A stretch of DNA of 64,000 nucleotides from Hondaea fermentalgiana. Lineage: Eukaryota; Sar; Bigyra; Thraustochytrida; Thraustochytriidae. The notes under the pieces were generated by a model. That model had not been told where the DNA came from, ran no database searches, and saw only the letters and a program-made list of their open reading frames with translations. This document shows positions 29,599 through 39,664 of the stretch, piece by piece. The stretch is taken from contig NPFB01000059.1 in assembly GCA_014084085.1 (NCBI GenBank), forward strand, positions 60,074-124,073. Reading direction: 5' to 3'. The position numbers were made by a program, and so were the translations under genes. Each line of letters starts with the position of its first letter. Positions within the stretch are counted from its first letter, which is position 1.

Positions 29599-31089
29599 CT
29601 CACGTCCCTGGTTCCGGTCGACCGGTGGCGGCCGCTGCCGACAGCGACCACCGCGACCGAGGCTGCGACTGAGGCTGCGACTGCGACCGACAACAACTGC
29701 GAGTGCGACGGGCAGATCCATCTTGGCGCATTGTCGGCCCCGGAGCTTCCATGTCGCCGTCGGCAGCGCGATAAGTCACGACAACATCCCGTCGCAGATT
29801 GCCGGCGCAAAGTCGGGGCCCGCGGCGTCCGCGATCCGAGCCTGCCTGCCCAGCCCGCGCCTGCCGCGACGGCGGCGCGCGAAGCGGCGGTAGATCTCCG
29901 CCCGACACGCGTTGGGATGTGGCGTTGGCATGTGGCGTTGGGATGTGGCGTGGCATGGCATGGCATGGCATCATGGCGTGGGATCACGGCGTATGTCGAG
30001 ACCTTGTTTTCCTCCCAGCTTATACTATTATACTATTATAGCGAAGCTGCGGCTCGCGGAGGAGTGTGGACCAGGAAGCTGCCGCGCACGCCGAAGCGAA
30101 TCCCGCACCGCACTGTCGGGCGCGCGGGCGCTGCCGCGGGGCCGGGGCGGGCCTCTCCTGGCGCGAGCGCGTTTGTTCCGCGCCGCGGCTTGTATTCTTT
30201 GCTCCGGTTCAAGCTGGCGGGTCGACGATTCGAGTTTGCTTTTCGAATCCCGACTGCCGATTTGAATTCTCGAATCGAAACTCGATTTGAAAATGAAGTT
30301 GAAGTTGAAGTTGAAGTTTGAATTTTTGAATTTTCCGTCGGGACTCGCGGCCGCCTTGGATCCAAGCCCGCGCGCACAGACTCCCGACGCCGCGCCGGAG
30401 GCCACGGCGAGCGCCCGCGGGCCCGAGGAGCGCCCGCGCCGCCGCCGCTGCGCTCCCTGTCTGCAGCTGCTCTGCGAGCGGCAGGCCGGCCTGCGCCTCA
30501 GCTGTCAGCGGGTGATTCTCTGATCAGAGAGGAGGAAGGCACTGGCAGACAGAGAGAGAGAGGCGTACGTGGCCCAGCCCGACAGACCCAGAGCTCAGGA
30601 GCTCGCCGCCTTCGCGAGACCGCGCACGCGCTCACTTGCTCGCTCGCTCGCTCGCTGTGCAGACCGTCGCGCTCGAGCTCTTGCCGGCGCGCCGGAGCCA
30701 AGTCCGGCGCGCGTGCGGAGACCAGAGGGTGGGTTCACTGGCACCGTCCACACGGGACCTCGCGGCATCTTTGTGCCGCGCTGAGGAGGAGAAACTCGCC
30801 TCGCCCGACAGCGGCGCAGACCCTACCGCCGTAGTAAGAGCAGACAGCAACTCTGCTCTCCTCTGCTCTCCTCTGCTCTGCGCCACTCCGCTCTGGCCTC
30901 CTCTGTTCTGCTCTGCTCTGCTCGAATCGAAGCTCCGTCTCGGCGAGGCCCACAAGATACAAGCTGCAGTCCCCTAACTTTGGCGCGCGCGTGTAGCCAT
31001 CGCTCCAGCAAAGCCTCCGCGGACGCGCGCAAGGGAAAAGACAAGCACGTCGCGCAAGACAACAACCTTTTAACCCCACCTCAAGCAAG
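29599..31089. other. Repeat-rich region upstream of the G6PD-hexokinase fusion
   Basis: About 1.5 kb of GC-rich sequence with several short repeats: a GGCATGTGGCGTTGGGATG-type minisatellite at about 29913-29975, a (GAAGTT)n run at about 30295-30320, and CTCTG pentamers at about 30850-30935. The right end is the probable promoter and leader of the fusion gene. No protein is recognised. Confidence 0.5.
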
Positions 31090-34041
31090 ATGCCGGTCGG
31101 CGTCGTTGTCGTGGACGCCACGGGCGAACTGGCGTTCAAGAACACCTTCCCGGCGCTCTTCAGACTCTTTTGCACCGAGACCGTGCGCGAGATGACGGTC
31201 ATCTGCGTCGCAGAGGAGGATCTCAACGATGCATCCTTTCGAAAGTCCCTGCGCCCCCGCCTCGGCGCAGGAGATCTCGACGGCTTCCTCGACAAGTGTC
31301 ATTTTATTCAGGGAGACTGCCTCAAGGCCGAAGTCGCAGACGTCGTGGCGAAGCGCCTCGAGGGCCACTCTCGCGTCCTCGTCTACCTCAACCCGCTGCT
31401 TGATATTGCCGAGACTGACCCGGAGCCTCTCGCCAACAAGCTTCGCGTGCAGTGCAAAAAGGCCGGTGGCTGGCTGCGCTGCGTCGTCGAGAGGCCCCTC
31501 CATTACGATGGGCGCTCTGCCAAAGATCTTACTCGCAAGCTGCAAAAGGCCTTTGATGGCGAGGAAAACATCTTTCGCCTCGACCATTTCGTTGGCAAGG
31601 AAATGGTGCAGAACATCGTCGCAGTCCGCTTCGCCAACCGCTTCCTCGAACCATCCTGGAACTCGAGCAACGTCAACGCAGTCGTGATCAGCTGCCGCGA
31701 GAGCATCCTCGTGCCCTCTGGCGAGCTCGCCTCTGTCTTTGACGACTACGGCATCATTCGCGACCTTATCATTGACCATCTCATGCATATCATGGCGCTC
31801 GTCGCCATGGAAACCCCTGTAGATCTCACTGATGGCAAGAGCGTCAGCGACGAGGTTGCCAAGGTTCTCCGCTGCGTCGAGCCCGCCAAGCTCGAGGACA
31901 CTGTGCTTGGCCAGTACCGCGGCTACACCGACACCGAGGGCGTCAACGCCGATTCCACGACGCCCACCTTTGCGCTCTGCGTGCTGTACATCAACAACCC
32001 TCGCTGGCACGGCGTTCCTTTCATCCTCAAGGCAGGAAAGGGCATGTACGAACGTCGCACCGATGTGCGCGTCCAATTCAAGCCGCCACACAACAAGCTC
32101 TTCCCGGCGCACCGTGGCGGCGGCCCGCTCAACGAGCTGGTCATCCGCATTCAGCCCAACAGCGATATTTACATGAAGATGATGCGCAAGGTGCCCGGCC
32201 TCAAGCTCAATGTTGCGGTCACCAAGCTCGACCTCCTCGGAAACGACCCCTCTACGCTGCTCGACAGCATCAATCGTCCTGCCATGCAGCACGTCACCAG
32301 TCAGACGAACCTCAACAAGATGGCCTCGCGCTTTGAATCCCCCATTGCGCAGAGTCTCGCCGCGGATGTTGATGGTAAGCCGCGCAAAAACTCTGCGCTC
32401 GCCGAGTACCCGCTCCTCAACGCCTATACGCCAGACTCGTACGAGCGTCTCATTTACGATGTCATCAGCAACGACCGTTCCTCATTCTCCCGCGACGATG
32501 AAGTTGACGCCATTTGGAACATCTTCGACCCCCTTCTCCGCGATATCGAAGGCGACGACGACCTTGAAGGTGTCGAGGTCCATCGCTACGTTGTGGGCAG
32601 CCGCGGACCCTCGGCAGCGTACAATCTCATGGCAAGCGCTGGTTTCGTAGGCTACAAACTCGAGTCCGAACTCCTCGGCTTCAAGCCTCGCTCGGTCTTT
32701 TCCGACCTCACGTCTCAGTTCAGCCTCACTGGATCCCAAATGGAGGAAATCGCCACTCACTTCTTCATGGAAATGCGTCGTGGTCTTCAGGGTATCGAGA
32801 GCTCGATCCGCATGCTGCCCAGCTATGTGACGGAGATCCCCACAAGCCGCGAAAAGGGCGTCTATTACGCGCTTGATCTGGGTGGTACCAACTTTCGCGT
32901 CTCGCGCTTCACCTTTGACGGCATGGGCTCCGCCTCCATTACGGATGAGCGGAAATACACCGTGCCTGATAGCAAGATGACCGGCACGGCCGAAGAGCTC
33001 TTTGACTTTCTGGCCGAGTGTGTTGCATCGCTCGATACGTCCGCCGATGACGCTAGCACGGGCGGCCGCTTCTATGGCTTTACGTTTTCCTTCCCTACGC
33101 AGCAGACCGCCATCGATCGCGGCACGCTCATCAGCTGGACCAAGGGCTTTAACACCACGGGTGTCGTCGACCACGATGTTGTAGAACTCCTTCGCGACGC
33201 CTTCAAGCGCCGCGGCTTCGAGGGCGACATCACTGCCCTCGTCAACGATACGGTCGGTACCCTCATTAGCGCCGCTTACACGGACCCACGCACGCACATT
33301 GGCGTCATTCTCGGCACAGGCACCAACGCCGCCTACCGTGAAAAGGTCGAGAACATCCTCAAGCTGCCCAAGGAGATCCGCGACCGCGGTGGCGAGATGA
33401 TCATCAACACAGAGTGGGGTAACTTTGGATCGAATGGTAAAATGCTCCCAAGCACGGATGTCGACCGTGAAATCGACGACAACTCGCGCAACAAGGGCCA
33501 GCAGCTCTTGGAAAAGATGATCTCGGGCATGTATTTGGGTGAGATGGTTCGCCTTTGCCTCGTGCGCATGTATGATTCGGGCGAGATTTGGTCAGAGCCT
33601 GGTGTCGAGGTTAAAGCCGACCTTCGCAAGCCCAACTCCTTCCTCAGTCGCTACCTTTCGGATATCGAGTACGACATGTCCGAGCAGCTGCACATTGTCC
33701 ACCGTGTCGAGAAAACCTTTGGCGTCGAGGGTTCCACGCTCGAGGATCGCATCAAGCTCAAGGAGATTTGCGGTATGATTATTCAGCGCGCCGCAAACCT
33801 CACGGCCTGCGCAATTGCCGCCTGCATCCGCCAAATTGGTTCGCAGGACTCGGACCTCGTTGTCGGTATTGATGGTTCCGTCTTTGAACACCATCCATCC
33901 TTTCGTCAGCGTCTTTCGGCCGGTTTGGGCGAACTTGCCGTGCAGTGCAACGTCATCCTTGCGAAGGACGGCTCTGGCCAAGGCGCAGCATTGATTTCCC
34001 ATGGCGCGCTTATTGCTCGCGAGAAGCTCACCTCCAAATAA
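31090..34041 (+). CDS. Glucose-6-phosphate dehydrogenase-like / hexokinase fusion protein
   Basis: 983 residues in one uninterrupted frame from the first ATG. Residues 1-535 align along the whole of G6PD: RLDHFVGKEMVQN (163-175), DYGIIRD...H (Asp225, catalytic His230), VLGQYRGY, GVPFILKAGKGMYERR, and the end VVGSRGPSAAYNLM. Residues about 545-983 are a complete hexokinase: YYALDLGGTNFRVS (phosphate loop, about 593-606), GFTFSFP and LISWTKGF (sugar site), LVNDTVGT (catalytic Asp720), INTEWGNFG, and GIDGSVFEHHPSFRQRL. The G6PD coenzyme side is altered: GASGDLA reads DATGELA, the YARS Arg is Glu, YLALPP reads YLNPLL, and EKPFGRD reads ERPLHYD. Hexokinase makes glucose 6-phosphate, the G6PD substrate, so the order suggests channelling or product sensing. 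No targeting signal is evident; probably cytosolic. Confidence 0.95.
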   Translation: MPVGVVVVDATGELAFKNTFPALFRLFCTETVREMTVICVAEEDLNDASFRKSLRPRLGAGDLDGFLDKCHFIQGDCLKAEVADVVAKRLEGHSRVLVYLNPLLDIAETDPEPLANKLRVQCKKAGGWLRCVVERPLHYDGRSAKDLTRKLQKAFDGEENIFRLDHFVGKEMVQNIVAVRFANRFLEPSWNSSNVNAVVISCRESILVPSGELASVFDDYGIIRDLIIDHLMHIMALVAMETPVDLTDGKSVSDEVAKVLRCVEPAKLEDTVLGQYRGYTDTEGVNADSTTPTFALCVLYINNPRWHGVPFILKAGKGMYERRTDVRVQFKPPHNKLFPAHRGGGPLNELVIRIQPNSDIYMKMMRKVPGLKLNVAVTKLDLLGNDPSTLLDSINRPAMQHVTSQTNLNKMASRFESPIAQSLAADVDGKPRKNSALAEYPLLNAYTPDSYERLIYDVISNDRSSFSRDDEVDAIWNIFDPLLRDIEGDDDLEGVEVHRYVVGSRGPSAAYNLMASAGFVGYKLESELLGFKPRSVFSDLTSQFSLTGSQMEEIATHFFMEMRRGLQGIESSIRMLPSYVTEIPTSREKGVYYALDLGGTNFRVSRFTFDGMGSASITDERKYTVPDSKMTGTAEELFDFLAECVASLDTSADDASTGGRFYGFTFSFPTQQTAIDRGTLISWTKGFNTTGVVDHDVVELLRDAFKRRGFEGDITALVNDTVGTLISAAYTDPRTHIGVILGTGTNAAYREKVENILKLPKEIRDRGGEMIINTEWGNFGSNGKMLPSTDVDREIDDNSRNKGQQLLEKMISGMYLGEMVRLCLVRMYDSGEIWSEPGVEVKADLRKPNSFLSRYLSDIEYDMSEQLHIVHRVEKTFGVEGSTLEDRIKLKEICGMIIQRAANLTACAIAACIRQIGSQDSDLVVGIDGSVFEHHPSFRQRLSAGLGELAVQCNVILAKDGSGQGAALISHGALIAREKLTSK

Positions 34042-34632
34042 AACTTATTTTCTTTTATATGCACCCCCGCTCCCCGACTTTCTGTTTGCGAGGCCGACCA
34101 AAAGATGGAGGCCTAGGCCCTTCTGTGTCTGTTGCGCAATGGCATTGGAAAATGTAGACGAGCGAGTCTTGCAAAGTCTCTCTTGAAGGCCTCCCAGGGC
34201 CCCTGATCACCAAGCTATTGTGGAAACTCTTCGATTCGTAATCCGTGAGTTGAAAGATAGCTTGATCATTCGAGCAATCGAGTTGTTGCTTGGCATTCTT
34301 CAGTTTTCACGACTCCCGGTGAAAGCGGTGACGACCGCAAAACCAAAAATAAAAAATCTTCTTGATTTGATTTGATTTTGTGGCAAGACAAACAGACAGA
34401 CAAACCACCAAACTGCAAAGCCAACGCGCCTCGCTCCACGTGCCGCGTCGTCGGTCGAGTGCACGCGCGCACCAGGGAGAGGGAGACACAAGTCTCTACG
34501 TTGATCCTCCTCGTCCGCTAGAGACCTCTTCCTTTCCCTCTCCGCGCCGGGCGTCGTGAGCAGCAGCAAGCAGCCGGCATCTTTTGCAGCAACCAGCCTC
34601 GCGCGCGGCAGGTGGGAGATCGATCGTCCAGG
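34042..34632. other. Intergenic region between the fusion gene and UBA2
   Basis: About 590 bases: an AT-richer 3' flank to about 34380, then GC-rich sequence before UBA2. No gene or RNA is recognised. Confidence 0.5.
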
Positions 34633-36816
34633 ATGACGGCCCGATATGCGCACCTCGAACGAAGCCTCGGCGCTGACCTGTTTGCCCAGGTGCGATCATG
34701 CAAGGTGCTCGTCGTTGGATCGGGCGGCATTGGCGTCGAGATTCTGAAAAATCTCGTCATGTCCGGGTTTGGAGATATTGAGATCGTTGACCTGGACACC
34801 ATTGACGTCTCGAACCTGAATCGCCAGTTTCTCTTTCGCAGCAAGCACGTGGGCATGTCAAAGAGTGAGGTAGCACGCGAGGTCGCACTTCAATTTAACC
34901 CTGACGCCAAAATCGTCGCTCATCATGGTAACGTCAAAGAGGAGCGCTTTGGTGTCCAGTTCATCTCCAAGTTTGACATTGTGCTCAATGCTCTTGATAA
35001 TGTCGGCGCCCGGCAGCACGTGAATCGTCTTTGTCTAGCTGCCAAGAAACCCCTCATCGACGCCGGCACCCAAGGCTACTTGGGACAGACCAACATTCAC
35101 GTGGGTCGTGAAACGGCCTGCTTCGACTGCGAACCCAAGACGGAGAACAAGCGCACTTTTGCCATTTGCACCATTCGTAGCACGCCCGACAAGCCAGTGC
35201 ATTGCATCGTCTGGGCCAAAGAGCTCTTCAAGCTCATGTTTGGCAATGCCGAGGAATCCATGCTCAGCGGCACGGAGCCTGACGAGGACATTGCCGATGC
35301 AAACAAGGAAGAGTCCGCTGATCCCGACGCAAATGCTACGAATGCGGATGCGCCATCATCTGCCGAGATCAAAGAGGACCAAAACAAGGAAAAGGAAATT
35401 CGTTCACAAATTGTCGAGGCCGTCGCCTCCCGCCCATCAGGCGACGAGCTTGACAAGGACGAGACGGTACGCGCGTACGCACGGCGCGTCTTTGACGCCG
35501 TCTTTGACCATGAAATTCGCTTCAAGTTGCAACTTCGCAATGGATACAAGGGCGCAAACAAGCGGCCAACTCCTCTCACCTTTGAAGAAGCATCATCCAA
35601 GGCTGACGAGGACGCCAGCGGCCAGCAGGCTGGCGGTCTCAAGGACCAACGCATCATGAGTCTCAAGGAGTGCACGGATATGTTCGTCGATAGCGTCGTC
35701 ACCTTGCTTGGGCCAGAGCGCCGTGGGTCGCTTGGTGATATGGTCTTTGACAAGGATGATGCGCTCACGTTGCGATTTGTGACGGCGGCATCCAACTTGC
35801 GCTGCCATTGCTTCAACATTGAGCGCAAGAGCCTTTGGGATACCAAGGGCATCGCAGGTAACATTATCCACGCCATCGCCACAACCAACGCTATCGTGGC
35901 GGGCCTCCAGACCCTCGAAGCCATCAAGATCCTCGCTGCGCTCAAGCGCGTCCCCGTCGCGAATGCAACCTGGCGCGCTCCGAGTGCGTCCGCGGAGGAC
36001 ACGGACGCCGCGAGCCCGGCGCTCACCGCAAACAGTACCGCCGTTTGGGTCGCGCGCGAGCCTGTGGGTCGCGGCTACCTGCTGCAGGCAACGGGCCTTC
36101 CCCCGCCCAACCCCAAGTGCTTTTCCTGTGGCAACGCTCTGGTCACGTTGTCAGTAGACACGAGCAAGTTCACCTTTGGCGACCTCATTGACCGCGTGCT
36201 CAAGGGTCGTCTCGGCGTCAACTTGCCAAGCATCATGCTCGACGCTTCGGAATTATATGCCGAGGGCGATGGTCTCGACGAGGACGAGGTGGAGTTTTTC
36301 GAAGCAAACAAGCCTAAAGCTCTCGCGGACTGCCCGGCCGGAGGCATCAAGGAGGGCACCATTGTTGATGTCGAAGACTTTTCACAGGATATGAAGTTCA
36401 AGGTGCTTGTTCATCAAAAAGTCTATGATGCCGAGGAAAACCCGGACTTATTCGAGGTTGGCGGCGAGGAGCCCGTCGCCAAGCCAGATGCCAAAGAGGA
36501 CAGTGAAGAAAAGGCTTCTGCCGACAAGGCCGAGTCCTCCTCCGATGCGCCCGTGCGAACGCAAGAAGTTGAAGCCATCATGTCCACCGGCAAAGATGGA
36601 GAGGAGCTGGTGGCCGTGGCTAGTACGGTCGTGAGCTCATCAAAGCGCCCAAGGGAGGACGGCGAGAAAGATCATGAATCAGAGGGCTCAAAGCGTTCCA
36701 AAACAGATGACGAAGGTGCTGCCGCTGTCGTCGTATCCGAGATTGATCTGGCTGGCGGTGCCAAGGCTTCTGGCGACGATGACGGCGACGATGATGACGT
36801 CATTTGCATCGACTGA
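34633..36816 (+). CDS. UBA2: SUMO-activating enzyme subunit 2
   Basis: 727 residues from the ATG at 34633. With SAE1 it adenylates SUMO and takes it as a thioester before passing it to the E2. The adenylation domain has the nucleotide loop VVGSGGIGVEILKNL and NLNRQFLF; the catalytic Cys179 lies in FAICTIRSTPDKPVHCIVWA, as in other UBA2 proteins. A zinc CxxC (ETACFDC; later KCFSCG) and the ubiquitin-fold domain (from about residue 490) follow. The C-terminus is acidic and ends DDDDVICID, resembling a SUMO-interacting motif. An acidic, Asp/Glu-rich insert at about 210-250 and the 120-residue tail make it longer than human UBA2 (640). Its last 145 bases overlap the opposing gene. Confidence 0.95.
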   Translation: MTARYAHLERSLGADLFAQVRSCKVLVVGSGGIGVEILKNLVMSGFGDIEIVDLDTIDVSNLNRQFLFRSKHVGMSKSEVAREVALQFNPDAKIVAHHGNVKEERFGVQFISKFDIVLNALDNVGARQHVNRLCLAAKKPLIDAGTQGYLGQTNIHVGRETACFDCEPKTENKRTFAICTIRSTPDKPVHCIVWAKELFKLMFGNAEESMLSGTEPDEDIADANKEESADPDANATNADAPSSAEIKEDQNKEKEIRSQIVEAVASRPSGDELDKDETVRAYARRVFDAVFDHEIRFKLQLRNGYKGANKRPTPLTFEEASSKADEDASGQQAGGLKDQRIMSLKECTDMFVDSVVTLLGPERRGSLGDMVFDKDDALTLRFVTAASNLRCHCFNIERKSLWDTKGIAGNIIHAIATTNAIVAGLQTLEAIKILAALKRVPVANATWRAPSASAEDTDAASPALTANSTAVWVAREPVGRGYLLQATGLPPPNPKCFSCGNALVTLSVDTSKFTFGDLIDRVLKGRLGVNLPSIMLDASELYAEGDGLDEDEVEFFEANKPKALADCPAGGIKEGTIVDVEDFSQDMKFKVLVHQKVYDAEENPDLFEVGGEEPVAKPDAKEDSEEKASADKAESSSDAPVRTQEVEAIMSTGKDGEELVAVASTVVSSSKRPREDGEKDHESEGSKRSKTDDEGAAAVVVSEIDLAGGAKASGDDDGDDDDVICID

Positions 36817-39128
36817 TGATCTTTAGGCCTGTGCGCACTCTTTTTCGACTCCTCCTCTTCTCCCCCCTTGCTAGCGATATTTGCATCGAGTCTATTCTCG
36901 TCACTTTTTTCCCCAAGGGACGCGACTCCACGCATTCTATAGTTATCACCATTTTCATGTTGCGCTTGTTGACCATGAATCCCTTGTGGCCCTGCCTGTT
37001 GGCCTTGCACTGGTCGAGCACCACCGCCTATCCCAGCGCTGGCGCGCAATTTTTCAAGCTGCGAATGTGCCATTTGAGAGCGCAAAACAGCCACTTGCTC
37101 CTCGAGCGCCTCAATGTGCGACTGCATGGCTGCCTCTTTGCGACGACTTCGCTTCTTGCGTTTGCCCCGACGTGCAGCTCGCGGTGATCCGAGGGTTGGT
37201 GCAACTGACACGCTGAGACTTGCAGGCCCCGCAGGCGAGCCACGGCCCGAAAGGGCTGAAGGAGACGCGAGTCGCAACGATTGCGTTGGGCTTTCTTGTT
37301 GTGACGCGGGCACCGTCGCCACCGCTACATGTGTTGATTCGTGGTTTTGATACTGCTCTTGCGCTGCTTTGAGGAGCTTGTGTAGACGAGGTAAGCGGTG
37401 AGGTGGGCAGGTAAGAGCCGTGCGCAACAACGGACTTTCCTGTGCGTGCAGACGCGCTTCCGCTTCGCGAACGAGACGCTCCGTGTCCCGCTTTACATTG
37501 TCCTCGAAAACATCGAGCTGCGCCACACGATTGGAAGCCTTGATAGCGAGCGCTTCCGCTTGAGCCGCACTCTTGCTTGCATACGCAACCCACCATTTGG
37601 ACGCTTGTGCGTCAGCGTCTTCATCTTCGCCATCGTGTGCCTTGGCCGAACTCAAGGAGCTTGTATCGACCCGCCAGGGAGCCTTGCCCATCTTGACAGT
37701 CCGTATGTCTCGCTCCTCGTGGCCGACTTGCACACGCCACCACTCTTTGCCCACTTGGGCATTTTCCAGTGCAGTGGCATGTGCATTGCGTGCCGCTTCA
37801 AGCACGACTCGATCGCGCGAAAGAGGCCAACGCGGCTGCGCCGCCGCCGGTGACTGCGTCTCTTCTGCATCTCGAGGATGCGCGGCCCCAATTTCGTCGG
37901 ACGCTGCAAGCAGCGCTGTCTCTTGGTTTTCGGAGACACTCGGGTCAGGATAGGATGCGAGAGGAACCTGAAGACTCTCGAGCCGAAGGCAGAGTTTGTC
38001 GCTTCGACGCAAGAGACGTTCCCTGGATTCTTCGTGTTCCCGCATTTCCTCGTCTTGTATTTGAAAGCTTGCCCACTGGGTTTGCAACTCTCGGTAGCCT
38101 TCCATGAGTGCTTGGAATTTCTCGTGGGTTGAAAAGCGTCCGCCATTCACCATCCGATCGTGGGCCTCCCGAGACAGATCGTCAAAGAGCTGGTGCAGAC
38201 GCCTCGAATCCTCGTCTGTGGTAGAAACGTATGTGCTGCCGTCTGTGCCGTCTTGCTTCGATCTTCTCTTAATCGCTTGCTTTGCACGACCATTTTTTCC
38301 CGTCGCGTCCTCTTCAGCAGGGTCTCGACCATCACCTTTTGTAGCATTGTTTTCCCCAGCGCCAATATTGTCGTCATTCTCGACCTCATCCTCGTCCTCA
38401 TCTTCTTCGCCATCGTTGTCCTCCTCCTCCTCGTCGTCGTCGTATTCGTCTCCCTCAGCGATCAAATCATCCAGTGCAAGGTCATCGGCACGTTTACGAG
38501 TCACATGTGTCTCGGTTCGGGGTTTAGTATGCCGACAAGAGGATTTCCAGGATCGTTGAATAATGCGTGCAGCGCGCTGGGCACGGCGTTCTTCCCATGC
38601 AAGAAGTTTTTCGGGCCGTAGCTGTCGCATCATTGCGAGCTCGAGCTGACGACGTTGGATCCGTTCGCGGCGCGCAAGCCTTTCCCTCTCGGCTTGCTGT
38701 CCCGCCTGCTGCTTCATCACGAGTCGTACCTGGAGGCCTTGGGATGGGTCTCCAACCTCGTACCAGCGTTGCGCCTGATCCTCACTGCCAGCCTTCATGT
38801 CGATGCGAACGCTCCCAGCACCTGCCACGCGTATCCTGATTTCTTGACGTGCACTTTGCGTTCGTGCATTGTCACCCGCGCCGGGCGAGGCCGCGAGCGT
38901 GGCATCGGGAGTTTCGCACCAAGGTACGTGGGTCTCGAGTCTCCATCGAATGTCGCCTACGGGCTCACGCACGGGGTCTATGGCGTCAAAATTTTCCCTC
39001 GGCTTGGACCCTCCAAATCCCACGTCCCTGCTGGCATCCTTGCCCACGCGCACGACGCTCACGCGTATCCTCGGCGGCTGCGCGGGCGCGAACCCGCGGC
39101 CCAGGACGCCCACCACCCTCCATTCCAT
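36672..39128 (-). CDS. IQ-motif coiled-coil protein of unknown function
   Basis: 818 residues from the ATG at 39128; an earlier in-frame ATG at 39320 would add 64 Arg/Gly/Ala-rich residues, and I prefer the later one because a structured segment starts there. Residues 1-140 look beta-rich and C2-like (RIRVSVVRVG, IRIRVAGAGSVRIDM). A calmodulin-binding IQ motif (RAARIIQRSWKSS) lies near 182-198. A strongly acidic block follows (about 228-255). Later parts are charged and helical with repeated Trp pairs (GKEWWRVQVG, SKWWVAYASK) and an Arg/Lys patch (RRGKRKKRSRRK). I do not recognise a family. It is head to head with GCP3, and its 3' end overlaps UBA2 coding sequence. Confidence 0.7.
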   Translation of the reverse strand: MEWRVVGVLGRGFAPAQPPRIRVSVVRVGKDASRDVGFGGSKPRENFDAIDPVREPVGDIRWRLETHVPWCETPDATLAASPGAGDNARTQSARQEIRIRVAGAGSVRIDMKAGSEDQAQRWYEVGDPSQGLQVRLVMKQQAGQQAERERLARRERIQRRQLELAMMRQLRPEKLLAWEERRAQRAARIIQRSWKSSCRHTKPRTETHVTRKRADDLALDDLIAEGDEYDDDEEEEDNDGEEDEDEDEVENDDNIGAGENNATKGDGRDPAEEDATGKNGRAKQAIKRRSKQDGTDGSTYVSTTDEDSRRLHQLFDDLSREAHDRMVNGGRFSTHEKFQALMEGYRELQTQWASFQIQDEEMREHEESRERLLRRSDKLCLRLESLQVPLASYPDPSVSENQETALLAASDEIGAAHPRDAEETQSPAAAQPRWPLSRDRVVLEAARNAHATALENAQVGKEWWRVQVGHEERDIRTVKMGKAPWRVDTSSLSSAKAHDGEDEDADAQASKWWVAYASKSAAQAEALAIKASNRVAQLDVFEDNVKRDTERLVREAEARLHAQESPLLRTALTCPPHRLPRLHKLLKAAQEQYQNHESTHVAVATVPASQQESPTQSLRLASPSALSGRGSPAGPASLSVSVAPTLGSPRAARRGKRKKRSRRKEAAMQSHIEALEEQVAVLRSQMAHSQLEKLRASAGIGGGARPVQGQQAGPQGIHGQQAQHENGDNYRMRGVASLGEKSDENRLDANIASKGGEEEESKKSAHRPKDHQSMQMTSSSSPSSSPEALAPPARSISDTTTAAAPSSSVLERFEPSDS

Positions 39129-39664
39129 CCTCCTCCGGCCCCCTTTTCGCTCTGCAAGCGAGCCTCGCGCGGGCCGGCCAGCTCCCGAGTCTGCGCCCGG
39201 GTCTCCGCGCCAAGGCGTTCTCCCGCGCCCCCTCTCCGCGCCCTTTCCTGCGCCCGCGCTCGACGCGCTCGCCCGGTCGCGCTCCGCATGAACGTTATGC
39301 CCGCCCCGCACGAACTCCATCCTCGAAACCGCCCGCCGCGGGGCGGTTTCCCGCCGCCCCGCGTAACGACCCGAAACCGCTCCCGGAGCAGTTGCGCCAA
39401 CCGCGCGTAACCGCGGCTAACTGTGACCTTGGAGACGAGCGAGACAAGATCGATCGATCACATCAATCGCATCAATCGCATCAATCTCGCCACCCTCGAG
39501 ACGCGCGGGCGCGGCGAGCGGGGCCACGCGGCGCGGCGCAGAGCGGCTTGCGGCGCGGCGCGGGCGCGAGGCGAGCGGCTTGCGGCGCCGGAAGCGCCGG
39601 AGAAGGCGCAGGAGAGGCCGCGCGGAGCGCGCCGCGAAGAGCCCCGAGCGCGACGGTTAGCGCC
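39129..39664. promoter_or_regulatory. Bidirectional promoter region, IQ-motif protein and GCP3
   Basis: 536 bases separate two divergent starts. The sequence is GC-rich, with a short ATCAATCGC repeat at about 39464-39485. The boundaries depend on the start chosen for the minus-strand gene. Confidence 0.5.

Noticed and set aside
31482..32292. Long minus-strand frame under the G6PD domain
   Set aside because: Antisense shadow caused by GC-rich third positions; no domain is recognised.
34210..34290. tRNA-like TTCGATTC sequence
   Set aside because: No cloverleaf could be drawn around it and the A and B boxes are not both present.
38849..39664. In-frame 272-residue extension of GCP3
   Set aside because: It overlaps the divergent gene antisense and is Arg/Pro-rich; known GCP3 proteins start near the chosen ATG.
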